A DNA stretch of 49,066 nucleotides from Deinococci bacterium (GCA_030149325.1 JASBRS010000034.1:1-49066); one strand, 5' to 3'; numbered from the stretch's first letter, positions 1 to 10,410 are shown. Numbers and translations are program-made. Notes: generated by a model from the sequence alone, not told the origin.

Positions 1-320
1 GCGGCCGGCACCTCCGCAGCCGGGACCTCGGCCGCAGGCATCGCGGCCGGCACTTCGACCTGCGCCGGCGCCTCGACCCGCGCCCCCGCCGGCAGCACCG
101 TCGCCAGCGGCGTCCCCACCGGCACCTTGGTGCCCGGCTCCACCAGCAGCTCGCCCACCACGCCGTCCTCGAAGATCTCCACCTCGATGGCGGCCTTGTC
201 GGTGTCGACGAGCGCCACGATGTCGCCGCGCTTGACGGCGTCGCCGGGCCTCACGTACCACTCGAGCAGCTTGCCGGCGTCCATGTCGGCGCCGAGCGAG
301 GGCATCTTGAACTCAGCCAC
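1..320 (-). CDS. Dihydrolipoamide acyltransferase (E2) of a 2-oxoacid dehydrogenase, N-terminal part
   Basis: Partial gene that runs off the left edge; 106 codons are visible. The start is GTG at 320, overlapping the E1beta stop by 8 nt, so the two are translationally coupled. Residues 1-80 form a lipoyl domain: it begins [16 protein letters not shown] and carries the lipoylation loop [10 protein letters not shown], whose Lys receives the lipoyl group. An Ala/Pro/Val-rich swinging linker follows ([20 protein letters not shown]). The E1-binding and catalytic domains lie outside the window. E2 takes the acyl group from E1 and passes it to CoA. The E1 pair next door suggests pyruvate or acetoin as substrate, but sequence alone cannot choose between them. 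The loop and lead-in resemble actinobacterial E2s of acs-linked clusters (from memory, inference). Confidence 0.9.
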   Translation of the reverse strand, partial: MAEFKMPSLGADMDAGKLLEWYVRPGDAVKRGDIVALVDTDKAAIEVEIFEDGVVGELLVEPGTKVPVGTPLATVLPAGARVEAPAQVEVPAAMPAAEVPAAEVPA

Positions 321-1341
321 CGCCCACCACCTTCCGAGCGGCCGCGACGATGCGCTCGACGCTCGGCAGGGCCGCTTCCTCCAGGTGCTTGGCGTAGGGC
401 AGCGGCACCTCGGCACTGCACACCCGCGCGGGCGGGACGTCGAGGTCGTAGAAGGCGCGCTCGCCGATGCGAGCGATCACCTCGGCCGCCAGGCTGCCGG
501 TCTTCCAGCCCTCGTCGATCAGCACCACCCGGTGGGTGTGCGCCACCGACGCCAGGACGGTCTCGGTGTCGAGCGGACGGAGCACACGTAGGTCGATCAC
601 CTCGGCGGAGATGCCGCTCTGTTCGAGGGCCTCGGCCGCTTCCAGCGTCTTGTGCAGCGAGCCGCCGTAGGTGATCAGGCTGACGTCGCGGCCGGGCCTG
701 CGCACCGCGGCGTGCACCAGGTCGACGGGCCTCTCCGGGTCGGGCGCCGGGCCCTCGCGGTTGTAGAGCAGGGCGTTCTCGAAGATCAGCACCGGATCGG
801 GGTCGGTCAGCGCCGGCGCCAGCATGCCGCCGGCGTCCTCGACGGTGCCGGGCGCCACCACCTTGAGGCCGGGGATGTGGGCGTACCACCCCTCCAGGCT
901 GTGCGAGTGCTGGGCGGCGAGCTGCCGCCCCCCGCCGGTGGCCATGCGGATCACCAGCGGCACGTTGAACAGCCCGCCCGACATGTGCAGCACGGTGGCC
1001 GCGGTGTTGAGGATCTGGTCGAGCGCCAGCAGGCTGAAGTTGACGGTCATGATCTCCACGATGGGGCGCATGCCCGCCATGGCGGCGCCGATGCCGGCGC
1101 CCACGAAGGCCGACTCGGAGAGCGGCGTGTCGCGGATGCGCTCCTCGCCGAACTCCTCCAGCAGTCCCATGCTCACGGCGTAGCAGCCGCCGTAGCGTCC
1201 CACGTCCTCGCCCATCAGGAACACCCGGTCGTCGGCGCGCATGGCGGCCCGGATGGCCTCGCGCACGGCCTCGCGGTAGGTGGTGGTGGCCGTCGCGCTC
1301 TCGGGCGCGACCTGCGGCCGGTCGGGGGTCGTGACGGTCAC
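313..1341 (-). CDS. pdhB: Pyruvate/acetoin dehydrogenase E1 component, beta subunit
   Basis: 342 aa, the usual length for the family. The start is GTG at 1341, which overlaps the E1alpha stop as GTGA; no longer reading is needed. It belongs to the transketolase pyrimidine-binding plus C-terminal family. Near residue 30 it has [13 protein letters not shown], followed by the conserved stretches [17 protein letters not shown] and PIVEIM. The C-terminal half carries the SLITYGG and [11 protein letters not shown] blocks. With E1alpha it forms the alpha2beta2 ThDP-dependent decarboxylase in the cytoplasm, which acylates the E2 lipoyl arm. It lies in the order acs, E1alpha, E1beta, E2 with overlapping ends throughout, so it is co-transcribed. 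Substrate (pyruvate, acetoin or branched 2-oxoacid) is not certain. Confidence 0.92.
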   Translation of the reverse strand: MTVTTPDRPQVAPESATATTTYREAVREAIRAAMRADDRVFLMGEDVGRYGGCYAVSMGLLEEFGEERIRDTPLSESAFVGAGIGAAMAGMRPIVEIMTVNFSLLALDQILNTAATVLHMSGGLFNVPLVIRMATGGGRQLAAQHSHSLEGWYAHIPGLKVVAPGTVEDAGGMLAPALTDPDPVLIFENALLYNREGPAPDPERPVDLVHAAVRRPGRDVSLITYGGSLHKTLEAAEALEQSGISAEVIDLRVLRPLDTETVLASVAHTHRVVLIDEGWKTGSLAAEVIARIGERAFYDLDVPPARVCSAEVPLPYAKHLEEAALPSVERIVAAARKVVGGG

Positions 1342-2335
1342 GATGCCACCTCCCTCTGTGGAGCGGGCTCGGACAGCACGAAGCGCTCCAGGTCCTCGAC
1401 CGGTTCCCAGGTGCCGGCCTCGGCGAACGCCACGGCGCGCTCCACCTCGTCGGATGCCAGCGCTTCGAGGCCGGCGTCCTCGTCGTCGGTGAGCAGCTCG
1501 GCGTCCCGCAGGCGCTGTCGGAACAGCTCGATGGGGTCGCGCTCCTTCCAGGCCGCGACCTCCTCCTTGCTGCGGTAGAGCTCGGGGTCGAACATGCTGT
1601 GTGCGCGGAAGCGGTAGGTCCTGAACTCCAGGAAGTGCGGGCCGCCGCCGCTGCGCACGGCCTCGGCTGCGCGCCGGGTGGCCTCCTCGACGGCCAGCAC
1701 GTCCATGCCGTCGACGTCCCAGGCGCTCATGCGGTAGCTCGCCGCCCTCAGCGCCAGGCGCGTCTCCGACTGTGCGCGTTCGATGCCCGTGCCCATGCCG
1801 TAGAGGTTGTTCTCGCAGCAGAAGAGCACCGGCAGGTGCCACAGCGCGGCCAGGTTCATCGACTCGTGGAACTCGCCCTCGGCGGCCGCGCCGTCGCCGA
1901 AGAAGCAGGCGCTGACGCGCTCGCGGCCCTGCATCTTGTCGGCGAGCGCCATGCCGACGGCCAGCGGGATGCCGCCGCCGACGATGGCGTTGCCGCCGTA
2001 GAAGCGCGTGGGCGCGTCGTAGAGGTGCATCGAGCCGCCTCGGCCCCGGCTGCACCCCTCCTGCTTGCCGTACATCTCGGCCATGATCTTCTCGGCGCTC
2101 ACGCCGCGGATCAGGGCGTGGCCGTGCTCGCGGTAGGTGGCGACGACGGCGTCGTCGGGCGTCAGCGCCCGCATCGCGCCCACCGCCACCGCCTCCTCGC
2201 CGATGTAGAGGTGGAGGAAGCCGCGGATCTTGGTCTTCTGGTAGAGCTCGGCGCAGCGCTCCTCCATGCGACGGATGCGCAGCATGTCGAGCAACAGCTC
2301 GTGGCCGTGCTCACGGGTGAGGCCGTCGGTCGGCG

Positions 2336-2339
<4 letters not shown>
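1338..2339 (-). CDS. pdhA: Pyruvate/acetoin dehydrogenase E1 component, alpha subunit
   Basis: 333 aa. The start ATG at 2339 overlaps the acetyl-CoA synthetase stop (ATGA). The PdhA-type N-terminal block is clear: [19 protein letters not shown], then [11 protein letters not shown]. The ThDP/Mg motif is present as [17 protein letters not shown], ending in ENNLYGMGT (GDG...N spacing). The phosphorylation-loop region reads [19 protein letters not shown], the usual place of the HSxSDP sequence of PdhA; the second Ser is absent here. It binds ThDP and decarboxylates the 2-oxoacid together with E1beta. Coupling to an acetyl-CoA synthetase gene suggests a unit that makes acetyl-CoA both from a 2-oxoacid and from free acetate. 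Confidence 0.92.
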
Positions 2340-4123
<1,784 letters not shown>

Positions 4124-4137
4124 GAGCGTCACCTCCC

Positions 4138-4153
4138 GCGGACGTACGTCCGC
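4138..4153. promoter_or_regulatory. Perfect 16-bp palindrome in the acsA leader (candidate operator)
   Basis: GCGGACGTACGTCCGC is its own reverse complement and ends 15 nt before the acsA start codon. It lies between the start and a possible -10 box (TAGGCT, 4215-4220 on the minus strand). Its symmetry and place suit a TetR-type operator, or it could act as an RNA hairpin next to the ribosome binding site. No cognate regulator is encoded in the window. Confidence 0.4.
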
Positions 4154-4214
4154 CGGGCGCGCACGGCATGCCGGCCGTAGGGCGCCGGATGAGCCTCCAA
4201 CCGGGGTCGACCGC

Positions 4215-4220
4215 AGCCTA
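4215..4220 (-). promoter_or_regulatory. Possible -10 box of the acsA operon
   Basis: TAGGCT on the minus strand, the same hexamer that precedes rlmN. It would give a leader of about 85 nt that includes the palindrome. No convincing -35 element is seen. Confidence 0.3.
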
Positions 4221-4253
4221 GCGGCCCGGCCGCTCCCCGGCATCGGGGGAAGT

Positions 4254-4304
4254 CCGACACTGCTGTCGGTGGTTCGAGGACACCTCGGCGGGGCGAACGC
4301 CCCG
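4254..4304. terminator. Two hairpins between the TauE permease gene and acsA
   Basis: CCGACA/TGTCGG (4254-4259 with 4264-4269) and CGGGGC/GCCCCG (4289-4294 with 4299-4304) are both perfect 6-bp stems with 4-nt loops. They lie 12-62 nt after the permease stop. There is no clear U tract, so they are only possible terminators. Confidence 0.35.
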
Positions 4305-4315
4305 ATGGCGGCCGC

Positions 4316-5080
4316 TCAGAAGCCCTTCCACAGCATCTGTGCGCCGATCCCCAGCATCAGCAGCACCAGCGCCCAGCGCAGCCAGCCGACCCGTAGGCGC
4401 GACTGCACCAGGGTGCCCACCGCCGCGCCCAGGAACACGCCGGCGGCGGTGGCGACGGTGATCAACGGGCGCACGTCGCCGCGGCCCAGGTAGACGAACA
4501 CGCTGGCGGCCGCCGTGATGCCGACCATGAAGTTGCTGGTGGCGGTGGCGACGCCCAGCGGCACGCCCATGACGGCGTACATGGTGGGGACCTTGATGAA
4601 GCCGCCGCCCACCCCCAGCAGGCCCGACACCATGCCCGCCAGCGAGGCGACGGCGTACCCCAGCGTCCAGCGCCGCGGCCGGTAGTCGCGCCGGAACATC
4701 GCCTCCTCGTCGTCGTGACCCTGCCCCTTGTAGAGGGTGTAGCCGGCGGTCGCGAACACCACCGCCGCGAACACGAACGACAGCACCCGCGCCGGCACGT
4801 AGGCGCCGATCACGCCGCCCAGGACGGCGCCTGCGGCGGTGGCGATCTCGAGTCGCAGCGCCAGCGGCACGTCGGCGCCCCCCTCCTCGCGTGCGAAGGC
4901 GGCGACGCCGGCCGAGGTGGCGATGACGCTGACCAGGCTGGTGCCCACCGCCACCCGCACCGGCAGGTCGAAGACCAGCGTCAGCACGGGCACCAGGAAG
5001 ATGCCGCCGCCGAGGCCCAGCAGGGCGCCCAGGGTGCCGGCCGCGCTGCCGGCCAGGAACAGTCCGAGGAGCGTCGTCAC
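4316..5080 (-). CDS. TauE/SafE-family membrane permease (sulfite exporter family)
   Basis: 254 aa, almost entirely hydrophobic, with about eight membrane segments arranged as two repeated halves. Each half has the family's glycine motif: LGALLGLGGGIFLVPVL near the N-terminus and SGLLGVGGGFIKVPTM in the middle. Members move small organic sulfonates, sulfite or similar anions across the inner membrane; the substrate here cannot be read from sequence. The start is GTG at 5080. A TAGGAT box sits 9 nt before it (5090-5095, minus strand) and there is no Shine-Dalgarno, which fits a leaderless transcript. It is divergent from the ZIP transporter gene. Confidence 0.85.
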   Translation of the reverse strand: MTTLLGLFLAGSAAGTLGALLGLGGGIFLVPVLTLVFDLPVRVAVGTSLVSVIATSAGVAAFAREEGGADVPLALRLEIATAAGAVLGGVIGAYVPARVLSFVFAAVVFATAGYTLYKGQGHDDEEAMFRRDYRPRRWTLGYAVASLAGMVSGLLGVGGGFIKVPTMYAVMGVPLGVATATSNFMVGITAAASVFVYLGRGDVRPLITVATAAGVFLGAAVGTLVQSRLRVGWLRWALVLLMLGIGAQMLWKGF

Positions 5081-5089
5081 AGCGCGTCG

Positions 5090-5095
5090 ATCCTA
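5090..5095 (-). promoter_or_regulatory. -10 box of leaderless TauE permease gene
   Basis: TAGGAT on the minus strand, 9 nt before the GTG at 5080; no ribosome binding site lies between. Confidence 0.5.
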
Positions 5096-5161
5096 CCGCC
5101 TTGTGCGCCCCTCCGGAGCCCGCGTGCCGGCGTCCCGTATCCTGGTCTACGGGGTTCCCGC

Positions 5162-5968
5162 GTGCACGCGTTCGTCGACCTCTTCACCCGCATCACGGGG
5201 CCGGACCCCATCTGGCAGGGGTTGGCCGGCGGCATCGTGATCACCTTCCTCAACCTGTTGGGCGCGTTGGTGGTGCTGCTGTGGCGCAACCCCACCCGCA
5301 AGGCCCTCGACACCGCGCTCGGCTTCGCCGCGGGCGTCATGCTGACCGCCAGCTTCACCAGCCTGATCCTGCCCGGCATCGAGCACGGCGGGCTGCTGCC
5401 CGTGCTCGCCGGCATCGTGCTGGGCGTGGTGGTGCTCGACCGTGCCGACGCCTGGGTGCCGCACGTCCACGTTCTGGTGACGGGCCGCGTGCGCGACGAT
5501 GCCGCGGCCGGCGGTCGCGGCGGTGTGGCCGGGGTGATCCTGTTCATCGTGGCCATCACGCTGCACAACATGCCCGAGGGGCTGGCCGTGGGGGTCGGCT
5601 TCGGCGGCGGGGCCTTGCGCGACGCCATCACGCTGATGCTGGCGATCGGCATCCAGAACATCCCCGAGGGGCTGGCGGTGTCGGTGGCCGCCCGCAACGC
5701 CGGCATGGGCAGTCTCTGGTACGCCGCCTTCACCGGCATCCGTGCGGGGCTGGTCGAGATCCCGCTGGCGCTGCTCGGCGCCGCCGCGGTGACGCTGGTG
5801 TCGCCGCTGCTGCCCTACGCCATGGGCTTCGCCGCCGGCGGCATGCTCTACGTCATCAGCGACGAGATCATCCCCGAGACGCACGCCCGCGGCGGTGAAC
5901 GCGCCGCCACGTTGGGAACGATGATCGGCGTGCTGGTGATGCTCACCCTCGACGTCGCCCTCGGCTAG
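5162..5968 (+). CDS. ZIP-family divalent metal transporter (ZupT-like)
   Basis: 268 aa from the GTG at 5162; longer readings run back into the antisense strand of the neighbouring permease. There are about eight membrane segments. The two signature metal-site helices are clear: HNMPEGLAVGVGFG in the fourth and QNIPEGLAVSVAAR in the fifth, giving the HNxPEG and (H/Q)NxPEG binuclear site typical of ZIP proteins. A short loop with HVHVLVTG may bind metal. It imports zinc or another divalent metal through the inner membrane. A TATCCT box lies at 5138-5143, which would give a leader of about 11 nt with ACGGGG as a weak ribosome binding site. No metal regulator is next to it. Confidence 0.9.
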   Translation: MHAFVDLFTRITGPDPIWQGLAGGIVITFLNLLGALVVLLWRNPTRKALDTALGFAAGVMLTASFTSLILPGIEHGGLLPVLAGIVLGVVVLDRADAWVPHVHVLVTGRVRDDAAAGGRGGVAGVILFIVAITLHNMPEGLAVGVGFGGGALRDAITLMLAIGIQNIPEGLAVSVAARNAGMGSLWYAAFTGIRAGLVEIPLALLGAAAVTLVSPLLPYAMGFAAGGMLYVISDEIIPETHARGGERAATLGTMIGVLVMLTLDVALG

Positions 5969-5988
5969 CCCACCGGCTGCCCGTCCGG

Positions 5989-6402
5989 CTAGCTGCGCCG
6001 GACGTGGGCCAGGGCGGGCACGCGGCGCACCCCTGCCACCACCTCGATCTCGATGCGTCGGCGGAGGCCGCGGTCCATCAGCGACGCCTCCAGACGGTCG
6101 ACCTCGGCGGGGCTCAGCCCCAGCAGCAGCGTTCCCAGCAGCGTTCGATGGGGGTCGTCGGACTCGAGCATGAACAGCACCCGGCGCCCGCCGACGTCCA
6201 GGCTGGCGCAACGCAGGCCGTAGCCGACGGCGGGTGCGAAGGCCGGCTGGCGACCGATCAACGCCGTCCAGCCCTCCGGGTCCTGGAGGTCGCCGGCCAC
6301 GAAGACGTGGCGATCGCGGTCCCAACCTTCGAAGGGGGGCGAGCCGGCAGGAAGGACGACCAGGGTGCGTGCATCGTCGTCGAAGCGGACGTCGAAGCTC
6401 AT
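5989..6402 (-). CDS. Hypothetical protein, 137 aa
   Basis: I do not recognise this protein. It is soluble, with no signal peptide or membrane segment. The first half is beta-rich (MSFDVRFDDDARTLVVLPAG, then VFVAGDLQDPEGWTALIG). The second half has a leucine-rich helical stretch (LLGTLLLGLSPAEVDRLE) and a basic end. The start ATG at 6402 has GGGAGGGG 10 nt upstream, which supports translation. It lies 70 nt downstream of a tRNA-Ala gene on the same strand, separated by an 11-bp hairpin. Stop-to-stop distance to the ZIP gene is short, so the two may share a termination region. Confidence 0.6.
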   Translation of the reverse strand: MSFDVRFDDDARTLVVLPAGSPPFEGWDRDRHVFVAGDLQDPEGWTALIGRQPAFAPAVGYGLRCASLDVGGRRVLFMLESDDPHRTLLGTLLLGLSPAEVDRLEASLMDRGLRRRIEIEVVAGVRRVPALAHVRRS

Positions 6403-6429
6403 ACGCCCGGCCCCTCCCGGTACGGAAGC

Positions 6430-6457
6430 GGGGCGCGACCCACGCCGGTCGCGCCCC
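6430..6457. terminator. Strong hairpin downstream of tRNA-Ala
   Basis: A perfect 11-bp stem GGGGCGCGACC/GGTCGCGCCCC with a 6-nt loop, 16 nt beyond the tRNA 3' end on the minus strand. The U tract is weak. It may terminate the tRNA transcript or help processing. Confidence 0.5.
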
Positions 6458-6471
6458 TATCCCGAGGGTGC

Positions 6472-6548
<77 letters not shown>

Positions 6549-6696
6549 AAGCGACCTGTAGTCTACGGGTTCGCCGAGGCGCTTGTCAACGAAGCCGAAT
6601 GCGCAAAGGTCGCGTCTGCGTCGCACTCCTGCCGCTCTGGAAGGGCGCGGCCGCAGGGGCCGGAAGCCGCTCGGGAGGGCCATCGCGGGGGCCTCG

Positions 6697-7119
6697 CTAG
6701 GTGGCCTCGGCGCCGAGGGCGTCGGCCGCCGCGTCGATCTCGTCGGGCTTGACGTAGATCACGTAGCCGAAGCGGTCGCCGCCCGCGGTGACCCCGCTGG
6801 TGGCGTACACCTCGACGTTGGCGCGCGAGAGCCGTTCGTGGAGATCGGCGAGCGCGCCCAGGCGGTCGTCGCCCTGCACCAGGATGGCGTCCTGAACGGC
6901 GATGACCGGCAGGCCGATGTCGTGAGCGACGTTCTCGAACTCCTTGGTGTCGGCCGGGAAGAGCGACCACTGAACGTGCTTGGGGCCGACCGGCGCAGCG
7001 GTGAAGGCGAGGAGGTCGACGCCGCAGGCCGCCAGTTGCGACAGCACGCCGTACGTCTGACCGGGAACCTCCTCGACCGTGGCGTAGTAGTACCGGACGC
7101 GGTGAACGGAGACGGGCAT
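6697..7119 (-). CDS. ACT-domain-like small protein
   Basis: 140 aa from the ATG at 7119, with GAGGAGGAA just upstream. Two ACT-like beta-alpha-beta units are visible. The first is RVRYYYATVEEVPGQTYGVLSQLAACGVDLLAFTAA in meaning, with the Gly-Gln turn and helix typical of ligand-binding ACT folds; the second is ILVQGDDRLGALADLHERL followed by VEVYATSGVTAGG and the strand FGYVIYVKP. Such stand-alone ACT proteins usually sense small ligands such as amino acids, but the ligand is unknown. It is divergent from the MFS transporter gene. There is no catalytic domain and no signal peptide. Confidence 0.7.
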   Translation of the reverse strand: MPVSVHRVRYYYATVEEVPGQTYGVLSQLAACGVDLLAFTAAPVGPKHVQWSLFPADTKEFENVAHDIGLPVIAVQDAILVQGDDRLGALADLHERLSRANVEVYATSGVTAGGDRFGYVIYVKPDEIDAAADALGAEAT

Positions 7120-7260
7120 GGTTCCTCCTCGGTGCTCCAAGAGCTGGAGCCAGGGCGGACGGAGCGGATTTGGGTCGAGTATCGGGAGGACCCTCGGGCC
7201 GGCGCAAGAGACAACCGTCCTGCGTGCCCTGACGCTTCGCCGGGCAGCGCCGGCCGGAGG

Positions 7261-7266
7261 TACGAT
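7261..7266 (+). promoter_or_regulatory. -10 box of the MFS gene, deciding its start
   Basis: TACGAT followed by 7 nt and then the ATG at 7274. This spacing favours 7274 over the ATG at 7265, which overlaps the box itself. Confidence 0.5.
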
Positions 7267-7273
7267 GGCGCTC

Positions 7274-8518
7274 ATGCAACGCCCCGGGCCGGACCGCAAC
7301 TTCTGGCTGGGTGTCTACAACGGCATCTTCGTCAACGGCTCCGAGGCCTTCTTCCACAGCACGCTGGTCCTCGCCCCGTTCCTGGCTGCGCTCGGCGCGT
7401 CGCCGGTGGTGGTGGGCCTGGTGCCCGCGCTGCGCGTCGGAGGGTGGTTCCTGCCGCAGCTCTTCGTGGCGCACCGGCTGGCCCACGAGCCCCTCAAGAT
7501 GCCGTGGTACCGGCGCATGTCGCTGGTACGGGTGAGCGCGTGGAGCCTGATGACGCTGGCGGTGTTCGTGCTCGGGCACCGCCCCGGGCTGGTCGCCGTC
7601 GTGGTGCTGGCGATGATCGCCGTCAATGCCATCGCCGGCGGGGTGACCGGCGTGCCCTTCGCGGACGTCACCGCCAAGGTCGTCCCCCACTACCGGCTGG
7701 GGACGTTCTGGGCCCTGCGCAACGCCGTCGGGGGCGTGCTGGCACTGATCGCGGGCTTCCTCCTGCGACACATCCTGGCCGGCGGCATCCCCTTCCCCCA
7801 GGACTTCGGGACGGTGTTCCTGCTCGGTACCTTGCTCGCCGGGGTGTCGTACCTGTCGTTCAGCCTGGTGCGCGAGCCGGCGGGCAAGCCCGCGCTGCGC
7901 CAGCCGTTCCTGCGGATGATCGGGGGCATCCCCGGGGTGCTCCGGCGCGATGCCAGCCTGCGCCGCTTCCTGCGCGTCCGGATCCTGGGCCTGCTGGCTC
8001 TGCTGGCCGACCCCTTCTACGCCGTGTACGCCATCGACCGGCTGGGCGCCCCCGCCAGCGCGCTGGGCCTCTACGTGGTGGTCGCCACCTTCGCCTCGAT
8101 CGGCGTCAACTTCCTGATGCGGGGGCTCGCCGATCGCGGACGCAACGTCACGGTGCTGCAACTCGGGGTGGTGGCGCTGCTGCTGGCGCCCGTGGCCGCC
8201 CTGCTCCTGCCCACCTGGCACGCCTTCACGCTGGTGTTCGCGCTGTCCGCCGCAGGCAACTCCAGCGTCGGGATCGCCGCCTGGAACCTGCTGTACGCGC
8301 TCTCTCCCGAGGCCGAGCGACCGCTCTACGTCGGGCTCTCCAACACCTTCCTGTCGCTGCCGAGCCTGGCGCCGGTGGTGGGCGGTGCGTTGGCCCCGTG
8401 GTTGGGCTACCCGGCGCTGTTCGTGGCGGCCGCCGCCATGGCGGTGGCCGCGCTGACCCTGGCGTTCCGCTTCCGCGAGCTGAGGGCGCTCGATCGGCGC
8501 GCTCTGCAGGCGAGGTGA
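7274..8518 (+). CDS. Major facilitator superfamily transporter
   Basis: 414 aa with about twelve membrane segments in two bundles. The start is placed at the ATG at 7274, 7 nt after a TACGAT box; an in-frame ATG at 7265 with GGAGG before it is the alternative. The first helix region reads FWLGVYNGIFVNGSEAFFHSTLVLAPFLAALGASPVVVGLVPAL, described here only as the usual MFS start with a short loop 1-2. A cytoplasmic loop RMIGGIPGVLRRDASLRRFLRVRI joins the two halves. The subgroup resembles uncharacterised multidrug- or sugar-type MFS proteins; no substrate can be assigned. It is monocistronic as far as the sequence shows. Confidence 0.82.
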   Translation: MQRPGPDRNFWLGVYNGIFVNGSEAFFHSTLVLAPFLAALGASPVVVGLVPALRVGGWFLPQLFVAHRLAHEPLKMPWYRRMSLVRVSAWSLMTLAVFVLGHRPGLVAVVVLAMIAVNAIAGGVTGVPFADVTAKVVPHYRLGTFWALRNAVGGVLALIAGFLLRHILAGGIPFPQDFGTVFLLGTLLAGVSYLSFSLVREPAGKPALRQPFLRMIGGIPGVLRRDASLRRFLRVRILGLLALLADPFYAVYAIDRLGAPASALGLYVVVATFASIGVNFLMRGLADRGRNVTVLQLGVVALLLAPVAALLLPTWHAFTLVFALSAAGNSSVGIAAWNLLYALSPEAERPLYVGLSNTFLSLPSLAPVVGGALAPWLGYPALFVAAAAMAVAALTLAFRFRELRALDRRALQAR

Positions 8519-8591
8519 GATGACGGGCCACAACAGCCTCGGGGCCGGACCCGACGAGGAGTTCCCTACGGAGGCGATCGGCGCGGCTGCG

Positions 8592-8597
8592 TAGAAT
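8592..8597 (+). promoter_or_regulatory. -10 box of leaderless Sel1 gene
   Basis: TAGAAT, then GGGGG, then ATG at 8603. The 5-nt spacing leaves no room for a leader. Confidence 0.55.
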
Positions 8598-8602
8598 GGG
8601 GG

Positions 8603-9733
8603 ATGTCCGGGGAGGATTGGACCGTGCAGGAGCGCCGCTTCGTGGTGGAGTTGAGGGAGCCGGTCCCCGAAGCTCGGGTGCCCGGCGTCGCCGCCAACCT
8701 CTCCGAGCGCTTCGGCATGGACCCGGCGCGCCTTCACAAGCTCCTGGCCGGGCGCACCGGTCCGGTGACGAAGCCCGTGCTGGAAGCGAAGGCCGACCTG
8801 ATCGCTCGCGCCTTCGTCGACGCCGGCGTGGCGGTGACGGTGTACGTGGCGGAGGACGACGACACCGACGACGAGGCGGGGGGAGCGAACGCGGTGGGGG
8901 GGATCGACGCATCCGCAGAGGATCGGGCGCTGTTCGGCAGCGACGCACGAGAGGTCACGCCCTCCGCCATGTTCCTGTCTTCGACGCGCTGGGTGCCGTC
9001 GCCGCACGAGGCGGTCGATCCGGCCGATCTGGGCGGCGAGGAGGCTGCGGACCCCGACGCCGCTCGGGAACCGGACCCGCCGACCCCCATGAGCGCGCCC
9101 CCACGGCGCTTCACGCCGGCGCGACCGCCGCAGACGGGAACGGGGCTCCGGACCTACCTGCTGGTCGGCTTCGTGGCATCGCTGGCGCTGCTGCTCGTCC
9201 TGCAGGCGATCAACGGCATGTCGGCCGGTCGGACGCGCGGCGCGACCAGCGTCGAGGCCGGCATGCGCGCGTACAGCGACGGCGACTTCGCGCGAGCGGC
9301 CAAGCTGTGGACGCCGTTGGCCCGTGCCGGCGACCCCCGGGCCCAGTACATGCTCGGCTACATGGCCGAGCACGGGCAGGGCCGCCCCTGGAGCAACCAC
9401 GACGCGGCCGCCTGGTACCGCATGGCGGCCAACCAGGGCTACCCGCAGGCGCAGGTCGGCCTCGGGGAGCTCTACGTCCGCGGCATGGGGGTCCCGCGCG
9501 ATCCCGGTACCGGCGTCCAGCTCTTCCGCCAGGCGGCCGAGGAGGGGTACGGGCAGGGCCAATACGAGTACGCGCTGGCGCTGTTCCGCGGTACCGGCGT
9601 CGGCCAGGACTTCGCGGCCGCCCTGCGCTGGTTCCGGGCCGCGGCTGCCAGCGGGGTGGCGGAAGCGCAGCCCTACGTGGGCTTCGCCGGATCCGCCGCT
9701 CGGGCCGCCTCGGGCGGCTCCGAGGGGCCTTGA
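8603..9733 (+). CDS. Sel1-repeat membrane protein with an N-terminal ribosomal L7/L12-like domain
   Basis: 376 aa; start ATG 5 nt after TAGAAT. Residues 10-75 (FVVELREPVPEARVPGVAAN onward) have the alternating helix-strand look of an L7/L12-C-terminal-like fold; this is a weak match from pattern. Residues 80-185 are an acidic, proline-rich linker. One membrane helix follows (LLVGFVASLALLLVLQAIN, near 190-210). Residues 220-355 hold about four Sel1 repeats, for example GDPRAQYMLGYMAEHGQG and GYPQAQVGLGELYVRGMG, ending GYGQGQYEYALALFRGTGVG. With no signal peptide, the repeats should face outward and the N-domain the cytoplasm. Sel1 proteins usually scaffold complexes; the partner is unknown. 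Confidence 0.75.
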   Translation: MSGEDWTVQERRFVVELREPVPEARVPGVAANLSERFGMDPARLHKLLAGRTGPVTKPVLEAKADLIARAFVDAGVAVTVYVAEDDDTDDEAGGANAVGGIDASAEDRALFGSDAREVTPSAMFLSSTRWVPSPHEAVDPADLGGEEAADPDAAREPDPPTPMSAPPRRFTPARPPQTGTGLRTYLLVGFVASLALLLVLQAINGMSAGRTRGATSVEAGMRAYSDGDFARAAKLWTPLARAGDPRAQYMLGYMAEHGQGRPWSNHDAAAWYRMAANQGYPQAQVGLGELYVRGMGVPRDPGTGVQLFRQAAEEGYGQGQYEYALALFRGTGVGQDFAAALRWFRAAAASGVAEAQPYVGFAGSAARAASGGSEGP

Positions 9734-9777
9734 CCGAACCTTCAGACAGGTCTCAAGGTGGCGTCACGTTGCCCTGT

Positions 9778-9783
9778 TATGGT
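9778..9783 (+). promoter_or_regulatory. -10 box of leaderless DUF11-type gene
   Basis: TATGGT, then 6 nt, then ATG at 9790. Confidence 0.4.
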
Positions 9784-9789
9784 GGGGCG

Positions 9790-10338
9790 ATGAGACCGCG
9801 ACGGTACGCCCCCTGGCTCGCCGCCGCGCTGCTCGCCGCCGTCGGAGTGGCGCCGGCTCTGGCGCAGGGTGGCAGCTCCCAGACGGGCAGCGAGCAGTCG
9901 GCGACCAGCAACCCGATCCAGATCCGGACCGAGATCTACGTCGTCAGCGAGGTCACCAACTCGGACGGTTCGAAGTCCGAGAAGCTCACCAAGGCCGACA
10001 CGGCCCGCCCCGGGCAGATCGTCGAGTACCGGCTTTTCGCCAAGAACGTCTCGAACACCACGCTCCCCGCGGGCGTGGTGCAGATCAGCAGTCCCGTGCC
10101 CACCGGCATGCAGTACGTCCCCAACTCGGCCACCCAGTCGACCGACACGCTCCTGACGGAGTTCTCGGCCGACGGCGGCACGACCTTCTCGAAGCCGCCG
10201 GTCCTGATCGGCACCGGTTCGGCCCGCAAGGTCGCCGAGCCCACCAGCTACACCACCGTGCGCTGGACCGTGCTGGCGCCGATGGAGCCGGGGCAGGAGC
10301 TGCCCTTCTTCTACCGCGTCAAGGTCCTCGCGCAGTAG
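9790..10338 (+). CDS. Secreted DUF11-type surface protein
   Basis: 182 aa. A Sec signal peptide (basic MRPRR, then hydrophobic LAAALLAAVGVAPALAQ) is cut near residue 26. A short Ser/Gln-rich stretch precedes a single beta-sandwich of the DUF11 type, roughly residues 45-180. It contains the typical lead PGQIVEYRLFAKNVSN followed by PVPTGMQYVPNSA, and ends FFYRVKVLAQ. DUF11 domains form extended stalks on bacterial surfaces, usually in several copies; here there is only one and no anchor, so it may be periplasmic or released. It lies 56 nt after the Sel1 gene with its own -10 box. Confidence 0.75.
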   Translation: MRPRRYAPWLAAALLAAVGVAPALAQGGSSQTGSEQSATSNPIQIRTEIYVVSEVTNSDGSKSEKLTKADTARPGQIVEYRLFAKNVSNTTLPAGVVQISSPVPTGMQYVPNSATQSTDTLLTEFSADGGTTFSKPPVLIGTGSARKVAEPTSYTTVRWTVLAPMEPGQELPFFYRVKVLAQ

Positions 10339-10410
10339 CGTCCTCGCCGGACCGCGGCCCCGGCCGCGGCCCGCAGGTGTTTCGTTCCGGAAACAAGGGA
10401 ATAGAAAATT

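Noticed and set aside
127-591. Plus-strand ORF opposite E1beta and E2
   Set aside because: Its product is a low-complexity shadow of the antisense strand; the minus-strand proteins have clear families and coupled starts.
4164-4173. Second palindrome CGGCATGCCG near the acsA leader
   Set aside because: Only 10 bp and of a kind expected by chance in such GC-rich DNA.
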